From Pseudoclavibacter sp. CFCC 11306 (GTDB lineage Bacteria; Actinomycetota; Actinomycetes; Actinomycetales; Microbacteriaceae): a DNA stretch of 64,000 bases. Below are positions 16,761 to 25,008 of the stretch, in pieces; the stretch's first letter is position 1, and each line of letters starts with the position of its first letter. The notes under the pieces were generated by a model. The model was not told the origin of the DNA. It ran no database searches and saw only the letters and a list, made by a program, of their open reading frames with translations. The stretch lies in NCBI RefSeq assembly GCF_008831235.1, contig NZ_WBKF01000001.1, positions 802,529 through 866,528 of the forward strand. Direction: 5' to 3'. Made by a program: the position numbers and the translations under genes.

Positions 16761-16811
16761 ATGCAGTTCTCGCGCAGCGCTTGGTGGTGGCCGTCCTTCC
16801 GACGGCACTGA
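16761..16811 (+). CDS. Trp-codon leader peptide
   Basis: A 16-residue leader peptide, MQFSRSAWWWPSFRRH, with three consecutive TGG codons at 16782-16790 and a TGA at 16809-16811. An in-frame ATG at 16755 would add two residues but lies only 2 nt from the -10 hexamer. Position, size and codon content match tryptophan leader peptides that control ribosome-mediated attenuation. The peptide itself probably has no function; ribosome stalling at the Trp codons under low charged tRNA-Trp is the signal. The gene it precedes is an MFS transporter, not a trp biosynthetic gene. Confidence 0.85.
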   Translation: MQFSRSAWWWPSFRRH

Positions 16812-16857
16812 CCCGCGCACCGCGCACACATTCAGGCCGCCGATCGAGCGGCCTTTC
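16789..16857 (+). promoter_or_regulatory. Tryptophan attenuator (pause, antiterminator and terminator hairpins)
   Basis: Three mutually exclusive structures can be drawn. The pause stem pairs 16790-16795 with 16801-16806 (6 bp). The antiterminator pairs 16803-16811 with 16832-16839 (8 bp with one bulged A). The terminator pairs 16834-16840 with 16848-16854 (7 bp) and is followed by a T run at 16854-16856. A ribosome stalled at the Trp codons (16782-16790) would cover the first strand and favour the antiterminator; one that reaches the TGA covers the second strand and lets the terminator form. Confidence 0.8.
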
Positions 16858-16937
16858 GCATCTGTGCGATTCTCTCTCATCGGCGGCACGGCCCCGAATC
16901 CGATCAGAAGATCGGCCCCATGCACAGAGAGATCACA

Positions 16938-18299
16938 GTGAATCAGCGAACAACCCACGAGCCATCACCGAAGCTGCACCTGCCCGATGACCCGCCTGCC
17001 GCGACGCAGCCTCGTCACGGCCTGCTCGGTCGCCTCGCCCTCGCCTCGGGAGTCGGCACGGCACTCGAGTTCTACGACTTCGCTCTCTACGCCACAGCCA
17101 CCTCGCTGGTGTTCAACAAGGTGTTCTTCGTCGTCGACGACCCGTGGTTCGGGGCGTTCCTCGGGTTCGTGACCTTCGCGGTCGGGTTCTTGATGGCGCC
17201 GATCGGCGCGCTGCTCTTCGGTCACTTCGGCGACCGGCTGGGCCGCCGAAACACCCTGATCGCCACGTTCACCCTGATGGGTGCTGCGACGTTTCTCATG
17301 GGTGTGCTGCCGAGCCACGCGACGATCGGCATCGCGGCCCCGCTGCTGCTGCTCTTTCTGCGTCTCGTGCACGGCATCGCCCGCGGCGGCGAGGTCAGCG
17401 GTGCGGCACTCATCGCGATCGAGCACGCACCGAAGGGCAGGCGCGGCCTGTACGGCAGCTTCGTGACCTTGGGGTCGCCCATCGGCGCAGGGCTTGCGAA
17501 CCTGTCATTTCTGCTGATTCTGCTGCTGCCGCAGGATGTCGTGGTGTCGTGGGCATGGAGAATCCCGTTCCTGCTCGGCGGCCTCGTGCTCGTCGTCGGC
17601 CTGGTCACGCGTCTGCACGTCGACGAGACGCCCGTGTTCAAACAGCTGCAGAGCGAACGCAAAGTCGCGAAACGGCCCATCGCCGAGACGCTGAGGCACA
17701 GCTGGGGTCGCGTGCTCGGAGCGGCGGGCGTGATGTTCGGCTTCAACGCGTTTCAGTATGTGCTCTTCACCTTTCTGCTCTCGTTCGGCACCGAGCCGGT
17801 CGCCCAGCACGGGCTCGGCCTCGAGCGCAGCGTGCTGGTGACCGGCACGCTGTTCGGCTGCCTCGGGCACGCCGTGACGATTCTGCTCAGCAGCGTGATC
17901 TCTGACCGGGTGGGCCGCAAGCCGGTGATCCTGACCGGAGCGGTGCTGCTCGCGCTCTACGCCTTTCCCATGTTCTCGCTGTTCACCGCTGGTTCGTCGG
18001 CTGACGCCGCCATGGCGATCGTGATCGGATTCATCATCGCCGGCATCATGTTCGGCCCGATGCTCACCTGGTTCTCACAGCTGTTCGCACCGGCGCAGCG
18101 CTACACAGGCATCGGCCTGGGCTTTCAGATCGGCGCGGCGCTCGGTGGCGGCTTCTCCCCGCTGATCGCGAACCGGCTCTTGGTCGCGACCGGCACCACC
18201 GTCTCGATCTCGATCTTTCTCGTGGCGGCGATGGCGCTGAGTCTGGTCTGCCTGATCGCCCTGCCCGAACGCCACCGTGAGGTTCCCGTCGATGCCTGA
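16938..18299 (+). CDS. MFS transporter, metabolite:H+ symporter family, under Trp attenuation
   Basis: A 453-residue 12-helix major-facilitator transporter. The first helix reads GTALEFYDFALYATA, the signature of the metabolite:H+ symporter (MHS) family of ShiA, KgtP and ProP, and FGDRLGRRN after helix 2 is the loop motif of the superfamily; SDRVGRKP repeats it in the second half. The GTG at 16938 has AGAGAG 7 nt upstream; the ATG at 16920 has no site. The attenuator upstream predicts more expression when charged tRNA-Trp is scarce, so uptake of tryptophan, or of an aromatic precursor such as shikimate, is the best hypothesis. A VIT-type gene follows after 24 nt and may be partly co-transcribed. 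Confidence 0.85.
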   Translation: MNQRTTHEPSPKLHLPDDPPAATQPRHGLLGRLALASGVGTALEFYDFALYATATSLVFNKVFFVVDDPWFGAFLGFVTFAVGFLMAPIGALLFGHFGDRLGRRNTLIATFTLMGAATFLMGVLPSHATIGIAAPLLLLFLRLVHGIARGGEVSGAALIAIEHAPKGRRGLYGSFVTLGSPIGAGLANLSFLLILLLPQDVVVSWAWRIPFLLGGLVLVVGLVTRLHVDETPVFKQLQSERKVAKRPIAETLRHSWGRVLGAAGVMFGFNAFQYVLFTFLLSFGTEPVAQHGLGLERSVLVTGTLFGCLGHAVTILLSSVISDRVGRKPVILTGAVLLALYAFPMFSLFTAGSSADAAMAIVIGFIIAGIMFGPMLTWFSQLFAPAQRYTGIGLGFQIGAALGGGFSPLIANRLLVATGTTVSISIFLVAAMALSLVCLIALPERHREVPVDA

Positions 18300-18323
18300 G
18301 GCAGTGGGAATAGAATCGCTGTC

Positions 18324-19022
18324 ATGATCCGTCTCGTTCTGAAGGGCGCACGGCCGGTGGGGCACACCGACGCCGAAGAGATTCGACGTCTGGCCGTCAG
18401 CGCCACCGACGGCATCGTCGCTGCAGCCGGCATCGCTCAGGGTCTCAACGTGACCGATCAGCCGCAGGATGTGATCATGGTCGCACTGGTCGGCAGCGTC
18501 GTGGCGGGCGGTCTCGGCGCCGCGAGCGCGATGTATCACGAATACGCTTGGGAGCGCGACGCGATTCGTGCGGCTCTGCACAAAGAGCGGCTGGAGCACG
18601 AGCTGCATCCCGAAGCCGAGCTGCAGGAGCTCGCCGCGATCTACGAGGAGCGCGGGCTCGAACCGGCGCTCGCCAGACGGGTCGCCGAGCAGCTGAGCCG
18701 TGACGATCCGGTGCGTGCACATGTGCGCGAAGAGCTGGGCTTCACCGAAGACGACCTGCATCTGAGCCCGCTGCGCATGAGCATCACCGGCGGTCTGGCC
18801 TTCGTCGTCGGGGCGTTCGTCCCGCTGCTGTCGGTGCTGCTCGTGCCCGACCAGGCGCACACGGTCGTCACGTTCGCCTCAGTGGTCATCGCGCTGCTCG
18901 TCACCTCTGCGGTGGTGGCCCGCAGTGGGCATGCCAGCGTGCTGCACACAGTCGTTCGCACGCTGGCCATCGGCATCGTCGCGATGTCACTTTCGATGAT
19001 CGGCGGCACCGTCATCGACTGA
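18324..19022 (+). CDS. VIT-family transporter, second copy
   Basis: A 232-residue membrane protein of the vacuolar iron transporter family, distinct from the copy at 9410. ISATDGIVAAAG-like residues in the first helix (LAVSATDGIVAAAGIAQG), then GGLGAASAMYHEYAWERD, a Glu/His-rich cytosolic middle of about 80 residues, and three C-terminal helices are visible. The family moves Fe2+ or Mn2+ out of the cytosol; substrate is not proven for this branch. TAGAAT at 18311-18316 ends 7 nt before the ATG, so it probably has its own leaderless promoter although it lies only 24 nt after the MFS gene. Its end overlaps the convergent EamA gene by 36 bp. Confidence 0.82.
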   Translation: MIRLVLKGARPVGHTDAEEIRRLAVSATDGIVAAAGIAQGLNVTDQPQDVIMVALVGSVVAGGLGAASAMYHEYAWERDAIRAALHKERLEHELHPEAELQELAAIYEERGLEPALARRVAEQLSRDDPVRAHVREELGFTEDDLHLSPLRMSITGGLAFVVGAFVPLLSVLLVPDQAHTVVTFASVVIALLVTSAVVARSGHASVLHTVVRTLAIGIVAMSLSMIGGTVID

Positions 19023-19937
19023 GGGCTGGGCTGTCTGGGCGAGCGTGCCACGACGGGCCGCGGCGAAGCTCGTGATGACGACACCGGCGATGATGAGGAT
19101 GCCGCCCAGCGCGGCTGAGACGGTGAGCGGTTGGCCGAGGGCGAGGCCGATCAGCACGACGAACACCGTGATCAGGTTGAGGTAGATCGCCGCCGTCGAC
19201 GAAGGCACCACGCTCACAGCGCTGTTCCAGAGCAGGTACGACGCGACCGAGGGCAGCAGCGCGATCACGATCAGCCCCCACAGTGTGCCGGGCGCCTCCA
19301 GAGGAAGCCCGGCCTGCTGCACCGCGGCGAAGGGGCCGAGCATCACGCAGACCAGCACGGCCTGCACCGCGGTCGACGTGATCGGCCGCACGCCGGGCAC
19401 GCGCCCGTAGATCGTGTAGAGGCTCCACACCAGAATGGCTCCCAGCATGATGAGCTGCCCGACGTTGAAGTCGAGCCCGGCGAGCGTCTGCCAGCTGCCG
19501 CGGGTGAGCACCACGACCACGCCCACCAGGCTCAGCCCGATGCCTAAGACACCGGCCTTCGACACCCGCTGCCCGACCAGCACCACAGACAGCAGCACCA
19601 TGAGCGCCGGGTTCGCCGCATTCACCAGCGACGCGCCGACCGGAGTGGTGAAGTGCAGCGCGGCATAGAGCAGCAGGTTGTAGCCGACCAGCCCCAGCAG
19701 GGCGAGTACGACCAGCCTCGGCAGCGCACGCACCACCGCTCGCCAGTCGGGGTGCTCGATGAGCTGGGCCAGTATCAGCAGAGGCACGGCGGCGATCGCC
19801 CAGCGCCAGAAAGTGAGCCCGACCGCCGACATGCCCTGCAGTACGAAGGCGCTCAGCTGATAGTGCACCGCCCAGAACAGGGTGGCTCCGATCATGGCTG
19901 CCGAGGCACGCAGGCTGCGTGCGGTCTGTGAGGTCAT
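18987..19937 (-). CDS. EamA-family DMT permease
   Basis: A 316-residue membrane protein with ten predicted helices in two EamA repeats, typical of drug/metabolite exporters. The first repeat contains GATLFWAVHYQLSAFVLQG and FTTPVGASLVNAANPALMVLLS, the second LWNSAVSVVPSSTAAIYLNL and ALGGILIIAGVVI near the C-terminus (each a helix). Members export amino acids, nucleotides or metabolites; nothing here fixes the substrate. TACAGT ends 6 nt before the ATG at 19937, so a leaderless start is likely. The 3-prime end overlaps the second VIT gene by 36 bp. It is divergent from the DUF2075 gene with 54 nt between starts. Confidence 0.85.
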   Translation of the reverse strand: MTSQTARSLRASAAMIGATLFWAVHYQLSAFVLQGMSAVGLTFWRWAIAAVPLLILAQLIEHPDWRAVVRALPRLVVLALLGLVGYNLLLYAALHFTTPVGASLVNAANPALMVLLSVVLVGQRVSKAGVLGIGLSLVGVVVVLTRGSWQTLAGLDFNVGQLIMLGAILVWSLYTIYGRVPGVRPITSTAVQAVLVCVMLGPFAAVQQAGLPLEAPGTLWGLIVIALLPSVASYLLWNSAVSVVPSSTAAIYLNLITVFVVLIGLALGQPLTVSAALGGILIIAGVVITSFAAARRGTLAQTAQPSVDDGAADHRK

Positions 19938-19991
19938 AGCGGCACTGTACTCGTTCGACGCCGATGCGGCACGGGGCTACACTCACCCAGT

Positions 19992-21224
19992 GTGACTCCC
20001 TCTTCTCTGCTGGCTCCGCTCGACGACGACCAGCAGCGGCTCTTCGATCGCATCATCGCTTTCACCGATCGCTGCCTGTCGACGTCGCAGCGTCCCGCAG
20101 TGTTCCTCGTGCAGGGCGCTGCCGGCACCGGCAAGAGCGTGCTGCTCTCACACCTGCTGATCGCGCTGACCGAACGCGCCCGCTCTGCGCAGGTGCCTGC
20201 CCTGCTGGCGCACGGGCGCATCCGCATGCTCGTCAATCATGCCGAGATGTGGCGACGCTACCGCGAGCTCGCCGAGCGCACTCCTGTGCTGCGGAAAGCC
20301 CAAGTGCTGCGGCCGACGCCCTTCATCAACGCTGCGGCCCGCGACGAAGCGAAGCAGGCCGACGTCGCTTTGGTCGATGAGGCACATCTGCTGCTCACCC
20401 GCCCCGATCCGTACACCCGTTTTCACGGGAGCAACCAGCTCGCCGATATCATCGCAGCGAGCCGCGTCACCATCGTGGTCTACGACGACGCTCAGGTGCT
20501 GCGCATGCGCGCACAGTGGACGCCGAAGCTGCTCGACGAGGTGCTCGGCAGTGCCGCCGTCGAACGCGGCGAGCTGAAACGCCAGCACCGCATGGGAGCC
20601 TCACTGGCGGTGCGCGACTGGATCGACCGCACGGTCTCGGGGCAAGCACCCGTCGAACCGCCGCCCGCAGGCGACGGCGACTTCGGCATCCGTGTCTTCG
20701 ACGACGCCGGGGCGCTCTACCGTGCGATCCGCAGCCACGATGGCGAGGGCTCAGCCCGCATGCTCTCGACCTATGACTACCCGTACACGCTCGACGGCGG
20801 CGATCACTTCATCGATGAGCCGGGCCTGCACATTCGCTGGGACCGCTACCGCCCAGATGAGCCGGAGCCCTGGACGACACGAGCCGACACCGTCGATGAG
20901 GTCGGCTCGGTCTACACGGTGCAGGGCCTCGATCTCGACTGGGCCGGCGTGCTGCTCGGCCCGTCTGTGGCGCTGTCGTCAGACGGGCGTCTGCGGATGC
21001 TGCCCGAGCGCTACGAAGATCGCGCAGCCCTGAACGGGGTGACCGCGCTGCGTGCCCGAGGCTGGTCTGATGGCGACGTCGAGCAGGCTCGCGAACGCAT
21101 TCTGCGAGATGCCCTGCTCACACTGCTGACGCGTGCGCGGCGAGGGCTGGGCCTCTACGCGCACGATCAGGCCCTGGCAGCGGCGCTCGGGGCTCGGCCG
21201 CGTGCCAGGGTCGAACGGCTCTGA
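19992..21224 (+). CDS. DUF2075 P-loop ATPase/helicase-like protein
   Basis: A 410-residue P-loop NTPase of the DUF2075 type, related to superfamily 1 helicases. Walker A is GAAGTGKS near residue 43, the Walker B-like VALVDEAH near 125, and the later QHRMGASLAVRDW segment and YTVQGLDLDWAGVLLG (motif resembling SF1 motif V) near 300 are conserved. LLTRARRGLGLY is the usual C-terminal motif VI-like end. Homologues occur alone or fused to nucleases in mobile and defence-like loci, but here the neighbours are transporters. The GTG start has TACACT at 19978-19983 upstream, suggesting a leaderless message. Target nucleic acid and role are unknown. Confidence 0.8.
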   Translation: MTPSSLLAPLDDDQQRLFDRIIAFTDRCLSTSQRPAVFLVQGAAGTGKSVLLSHLLIALTERARSAQVPALLAHGRIRMLVNHAEMWRRYRELAERTPVLRKAQVLRPTPFINAAARDEAKQADVALVDEAHLLLTRPDPYTRFHGSNQLADIIAASRVTIVVYDDAQVLRMRAQWTPKLLDEVLGSAAVERGELKRQHRMGASLAVRDWIDRTVSGQAPVEPPPAGDGDFGIRVFDDAGALYRAIRSHDGEGSARMLSTYDYPYTLDGGDHFIDEPGLHIRWDRYRPDEPEPWTTRADTVDEVGSVYTVQGLDLDWAGVLLGPSVALSSDGRLRMLPERYEDRAALNGVTALRARGWSDGDVEQARERILRDALLTLLTRARRGLGLYAHDQALAAALGARPRARVERL

Positions 21225-21258
21225 TCACGCACCGGCAGGCGCGGCGGCCGGGTTCAGA

Positions 21259-22803
21259 TCAACTCTGAGAGGTCTTCTCGTGCGAAGCTGATCCGTCGAC
21301 GACCTGCAGGGGCATCGTGCGGGTGTCGATGTACGGGTTCTCTTTCTGGTCTCGCACCAGGCGTCGTGCCTCGGCCTCGGTCTCGACCGTCGGCATGGAG
21401 CCCAGCAGCGGGCGCTTCGCGCTTTCACGCATGCAGAGCATCGCGATGCCGCCGAGCAGGCCGAAGAACATGATGTAGAACGCTGGCATGTAGTGGTTGC
21501 CGGTCAGCGCGATGAGCCCCTGCGAGAACACCGGGGTGGTGCCGCCGAAGAGCGCCACGGCGACGTTGTACGAGATGGCCATCGCGCCGAAGCGTGAGGC
21601 GGTCGGAAAGAGTGCCGGCAGCGTGGCCGCAGAGATCGCGACGTAGAACGCGACGGGAATCGCGACCAGGACGAGCGCGCCCTGAATGGCCCAGAAAGTG
21701 CCCACGTGCATGAGCATGAATGCGGGCACCATCAGCACCAGCGTCGAGATCACGGCCATGCCATAGACCGGTCGGCGACCGATGCGATCTGAGAGACGAC
21801 CGATCAGGGGAAGGCACAGCGACATGACCACGAGCACGGGAACGGTCGCAGCCGCTGCCATCGTCGGGGTGGTTCCCACCTCGGTCTCCAGGTAGGAGGG
21901 CATATAGCTGGTCAGCGCGTAGCCTGCGGTGTTGGTCGCCGCGACGATCGCGATGCCGATCAGCACCTCGCGCCAGTAGTTGCGCATGATGCCGACGATG
22001 CCCAGCCGCTGGAACATGGGATCGTTGGTCGTCGATTCGCTCTCTTGCGACTGCTCGTCTTCGAAGTGCGGCGTCTCGGGAATCCTCGTGCGCAGATAGA
22101 TCGCGACGGCTCCCAGCGGAATCGCGACGAGATACGGAATGCGCCAGCCGCCGTTGACCATGGCCTGCTCACCCCACGCCGATTCGGCGATGACAGTGGT
22201 GATCGCGACCGTGGCCGCGCCTGCGGCGAACCCCAGGTACGAACCGACGTCAAGCCACGAGGCGAAGTATCCCCGTCGTTTGTCTGGCGAGAACTCCGAG
22301 ACGTAGGTGGTCGCACCTGCGTATTCGCCGCCGGTCGAGAAGCCCTGCACCATTTTCAGCAGGTACAGCGGCACCGTCGCCCACAGGCCGATCTGCGCCG
22401 CGGTGGGCAGCAGACCGATCAGAGCGGTGGCCAGAGCCATCATGCCCATCGTGATGAAGAGCACCTTCTGACGACCGATGCGGTCGCCCAGCGGCCCGAG
22501 CACGAGCCCGCCGAGGGGGCGAACCAGAAAGCTCACGGCGAAGCCCAAGAGCATGATGATCAGACCGGTCTGCTGAGGCAGCCCCTCGGTGAAGACGTGC
22601 GTCATCACGACGGCCAGATAGCCGTATATGCCGAAGTCGAACCATTCCATGAAGTTACCGACCACAGTGCCGCCGATAGCCTGTTTCATCGGCCGTTTCT
22701 CGACGATCACCACGTCGTCTTTGCGCAGCGGTCGTCTTCTCACCTGCTGCTGAGCGGGCTCGTTTGAGCCCTGATTCTGCGAAGTACTGTCTTTTGTCTG
22801 CAT
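21259..22803 (-). CDS. MFS transporter, MHS family (ProP-like)
   Basis: A 514-residue 12-helix transporter. After a polar N-terminal segment of about 40 residues, GGTVVGNFMEWFDFGIYGYLA is the MHS signature region (first 20 residues from about 44), LGDRIGRQK the loop 2-3 motif, and GRLSDRIGRRPVYG its repeat. This resembles proline/glycine-betaine symporters such as ProP, with osmolyte or organic-acid uptake as plausible roles. A C-terminal tail of about 50 residues is cytosolic and Glu/Arg-rich but no coiled coil is evident. The ATG at 22803 has GAGG 5 nt upstream. A TATACT box about 270 nt further upstream implies a long untranslated leader. The 3-prime end is 34 nt from the convergent DUF2075 gene. 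Confidence 0.85.
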   Translation of the reverse strand: MQTKDSTSQNQGSNEPAQQQVRRRPLRKDDVVIVEKRPMKQAIGGTVVGNFMEWFDFGIYGYLAVVMTHVFTEGLPQQTGLIIMLLGFAVSFLVRPLGGLVLGPLGDRIGRQKVLFITMGMMALATALIGLLPTAAQIGLWATVPLYLLKMVQGFSTGGEYAGATTYVSEFSPDKRRGYFASWLDVGSYLGFAAGAATVAITTVIAESAWGEQAMVNGGWRIPYLVAIPLGAVAIYLRTRIPETPHFEDEQSQESESTTNDPMFQRLGIVGIMRNYWREVLIGIAIVAATNTAGYALTSYMPSYLETEVGTTPTMAAAATVPVLVVMSLCLPLIGRLSDRIGRRPVYGMAVISTLVLMVPAFMLMHVGTFWAIQGALVLVAIPVAFYVAISAATLPALFPTASRFGAMAISYNVAVALFGGTTPVFSQGLIALTGNHYMPAFYIMFFGLLGGIAMLCMRESAKRPLLGSMPTVETEAEARRLVRDQKENPYIDTRTMPLQVVDGSASHEKTSQS

Positions 22804-23146
22804 CTCGACCTCTGTTCGTATCGTGAACGCGGGAACGGAACGGCATCGCGAACGTGGCCCGGATGATCGCTCACCCAGACATCTGCCCTGAGGATCTCTC
22901 AGCGCAGCACGGACATCTTGCACAGCCCTGCCAGCCGCGCATCGGGCGCGGGGCTTGGGCTACGGTGCCGCGGAACAGTCATCTCGACCGTCTTCCGCCG
23001 CCTGTCGACAGGGCGCTGACGCAGCTCTTCACGGGTCACTAGGACCCGACCGTTACAGGCAATAACGCACGAGTATACCAGATGGGTGTCTTTCGCCTTC
23101 GTGCCGTGGTGTTGTCACATATCTGCAGTCACAACGGAGGGCCCGC
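22804..23146 (-). other. Long leader and promoter region of the ProP-like gene
   Basis: No gene is supported in these 343 nt. A minus-strand TATACT (23072-23077) suggests transcription from about 23065 and a leader of about 260 nt. The leader contains several inverted repeats: 23032-23048 (6-bp arms), the 12-bp palindrome 23011-23022, and 22888-22902 (5-bp arms). It matches no riboswitch class that I recognise. Confidence 0.4.
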
Positions 23147-23896
23147 TCAGATCTGCGCCCCGAAGATGTCGAGCAGCCCGCGCACCAGCGTGACCACGCC
23201 GCCCGCGTAGCTGATCACGAGCACGGCCATCCGCGCCGCACCCGCCGGCACTCTCTTCGCCACCAGGCTGCCGCAGGTCACCCCAAGCACCAGCGTCACG
23301 AAGATGCCGATCCAGACCAGCGCCGGCAGGCTGACCAGACGCCCAGGGTCGATCAGAAACTTCACCAGGAACGAGGCGACGCCGGTCATCATGAAGAACG
23401 GCTGCAGCGTCGCAGAGAACGACTTCTGCGGCCACTTCGAGAGCACCGCATAGACCGTCATCGCCGGCCCGCCGATGCCCGCCGCCGAGTTCATCGCACC
23501 TGCCGCGAACCCGCTGCCGGCGATCCAGCTCGGCCCCGCCGCGACGAACGAGGTGCGACCGATCAGCTGCGAGACGGTCAGCGCGATGATCAGCGTCGCG
23601 CCGATGATCGCTTCGAGCCACTCCCCCGGCAGCGCGTGCGCGAGCATGCCTCCGGCCACGATGCCAAGCAGCGTCGTAGGCACGAAGCCGATGAACCGCC
23701 GCCAGTCGACGTCTCGCCAGACGCGGCTGAGTACCAGCGAGGCAGAGACGATGGCCGCGAGGTTGAGAATCATCACCCCGCTGTAGGGGCCCAAGAGCAG
23801 CACGATGAAGGGCGACACGACCAGCCCGAAGCCCAGGCCGGTGATGCGTTGGGCGAACGAGCCGATGAAGACGAGAATGAGCAGCGCTGCGATCAC
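23147..23896 (-). CDS. TauE/SafE-family (sulfite exporter) permease
   Basis: A 249-residue protein with about eight hydrophobic segments, matching the TauE/SafE family of anion permeases that move sulfite, sulfonates or organic anions. RITGLGFGLVVSPFIVLLLG near the N-terminus and GFAAGAMNSAAGIGGPAMTV (about 129-148) are the paired glycine-rich motifs of the two repeats. No sulfur-metabolism gene is adjacent, so the substrate is open. The GTG start at 23896 is preceded by AGGAGG about 12 nt away, rather far, but an in-frame stop immediately upstream rules out a longer protein. The gene is divergent from the small zinc-protease gene. Confidence 0.8.
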   Translation of the reverse strand: MIAALLILVFIGSFAQRITGLGFGLVVSPFIVLLLGPYSGVMILNLAAIVSASLVLSRVWRDVDWRRFIGFVPTTLLGIVAGGMLAHALPGEWLEAIIGATLIIALTVSQLIGRTSFVAAGPSWIAGSGFAAGAMNSAAGIGGPAMTVYAVLSKWPQKSFSATLQPFFMMTGVASFLVKFLIDPGRLVSLPALVWIGIFVTLVLGVTCGSLVAKRVPAGAARMAVLVISYAGGVVTLVRGLLDIFGAQI

Positions 23897-23971
23897 CGGG
23901 GCAGGCTACCTCCTGCGACCCTGTTCTCCTACTTCACAGCGACAGATGTCGGCGATCGCTATGATGACCTC

Positions 23972-24325
23972 ATGCCGATCGAGATGGACGAATCCCGCTT
24001 CGCCGAGCTGGTCGACGACGTCTTCGACGAGATTCCGCAACAGGTCATCGACGAGCTCGACAACGTGGTCTTCGTCATCGAGAACCGGCCCGCCGACGGG
24101 TCGCTCGACCTGCTCGGCGAGTACGACGGGCTCGCGCTGACCGAGCGAGATGACTACGGCATGGTCGATCTGCCCGACCGCATCGTGCTGTATCGCGAGT
24201 CGCTGCTCGACGTCGTCGACGACGAGCAGGCCCTCGTCGAACAGGTGCACATCACCCTGATGCACGAGATCGCGCACTACTTCGGCATCGACGAAGAGAA
24301 GCTGCATGAGCTTGGCTGGGGCTGA
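23972..24325 (+). CDS. Small metallopeptidase-family (zincin-like) protein
   Basis: A 117-residue acidic protein with an extended zinc-binding motif HEIAHYFGIDEEKLHELG at 98-115: the HExxH histidines are H98 and H102 and E99 is the catalytic base. This is the DUF1025/metallopeptidase family common in bacteria, whose physiological substrate is unknown. It has no signal peptide, so it acts in the cytosol. TATGAT at 23960-23965 ends 6 nt before the ATG, favouring this start and a leaderless message; an upstream in-frame ATG-containing extension would be mostly antisense to the TauE gene. The stop overlaps the next gene by 20 nt, so the two are co-expressed. Confidence 0.85.
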   Translation: MPIEMDESRFAELVDDVFDEIPQQVIDELDNVVFVIENRPADGSLDLLGEYDGLALTERDDYGMVDLPDRIVLYRESLLDVVDDEQALVEQVHITLMHEIAHYFGIDEEKLHELGWG

Positions 24326-24917
24326 GCTCGTCGTCGGCTCCGATGGCCGGGCACGCCCGCCGTGGGCGGCCACAGACCCACTGCTGCGCGACTACTACGA
24401 CACCGAGTGGGGTCTGCCCGTCACTGATGAGCGCGGCGTCTTCGAGCGGCTCAGTCTCGAGGCGTTCCAGGCCGGCCTGTCGTGGCGCACGATCCTCGCC
24501 CGGCGACCGGGGTTTCGGGCCGCCTTCGCCGACTTCGAAGTGGATGCCGTGGCCGCCTTCGACGAATCGGACGTCTCCCGCCTGCTGGCCGACGAGCGCA
24601 TAATCCGCCAGCGCCGCAAGATCGAGGCGACCGTACGCAACGCGCGCGCAGCCGCCGCCATGCGCGACACCGGTGGGCTGGCGGCGTTCGTCTGGTCGTT
24701 CCGCCCATCGACGTGGGATGCGCCGCTCACGCTGCATGACATCCCCACGCAGACCGCCGAGTCACGCGCACTGGCCGACGGGCTGCGAGCGCAGGGGTTC
24801 TCGTTCGTCGGCCCCACGACCATGTTCGCCCTGATGGAGGCCATCGGCATCGTCGACACGCACCTGCCCGGGGCACACCGACCGGTCGCCGCAGGTGACG
24901 CTCTCGGGCCTCGATGA
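24306..24917 (+). CDS. Tag-like DNA-3-methyladenine glycosylase I with altered zinc site
   Basis: A 203-residue homologue of Tag, the helix-hairpin-helix glycosylase that removes 3-methyladenine from DNA. Conserved features are DTEWGLPV (32-39), LEAFQAGLSW with the catalytic-pocket glutamate E52, IIRQRRKI, and FSFVGPTTMFALMEAIGIVD near the C-terminus. In E. coli Tag a zinc snap uses Cys4, His17, His175 and Cys179. Here the corresponding positions read RPPW, YYD, DTHLP and GAH, so only the first C-terminal histidine is kept. The enzyme may still fold without zinc, or be a divergent paralogue with another substrate. It overlaps the upstream zincin gene by 20 nt. Confidence 0.82.
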   Translation: MSLAGAELVVGSDGRARPPWAATDPLLRDYYDTEWGLPVTDERGVFERLSLEAFQAGLSWRTILARRPGFRAAFADFEVDAVAAFDESDVSRLLADERIIRQRRKIEATVRNARAAAAMRDTGGLAAFVWSFRPSTWDAPLTLHDIPTQTAESRALADGLRAQGFSFVGPTTMFALMEAIGIVDTHLPGAHRPVAAGDALGPR

Positions 24918-25008
24918 GACTTCGCAAGATCGACACGCGACAAGCCGACACAGATCTGGAACGATAGAGACACCAATCCATCACAGTAGCTGGAGAGGAA
25001 GTGGTCTC

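Noticed and set aside
16679-16831. Longer N-terminal start for the folP-like gene
   Set aside because: It would run antisense across the Trp leader, has no conserved residues, and a -10 element fits the ATG at 16678.
16786-16841. Pairing of GGTGGCC (16786-16792) with GGCCGCC (16835-16841) as antiterminator
   Set aside because: A ribosome stalled at the Trp codons would cover the first strand, giving the wrong regulatory sign. The 16803-16811/16832-16839 pairing fits better.
22854-23042. 62-codon plus-strand frame between the ProP-like gene and TauE
   Set aside because: It lies inside the long leader of the minus-strand gene, has no ribosome-binding site and no family resemblance.
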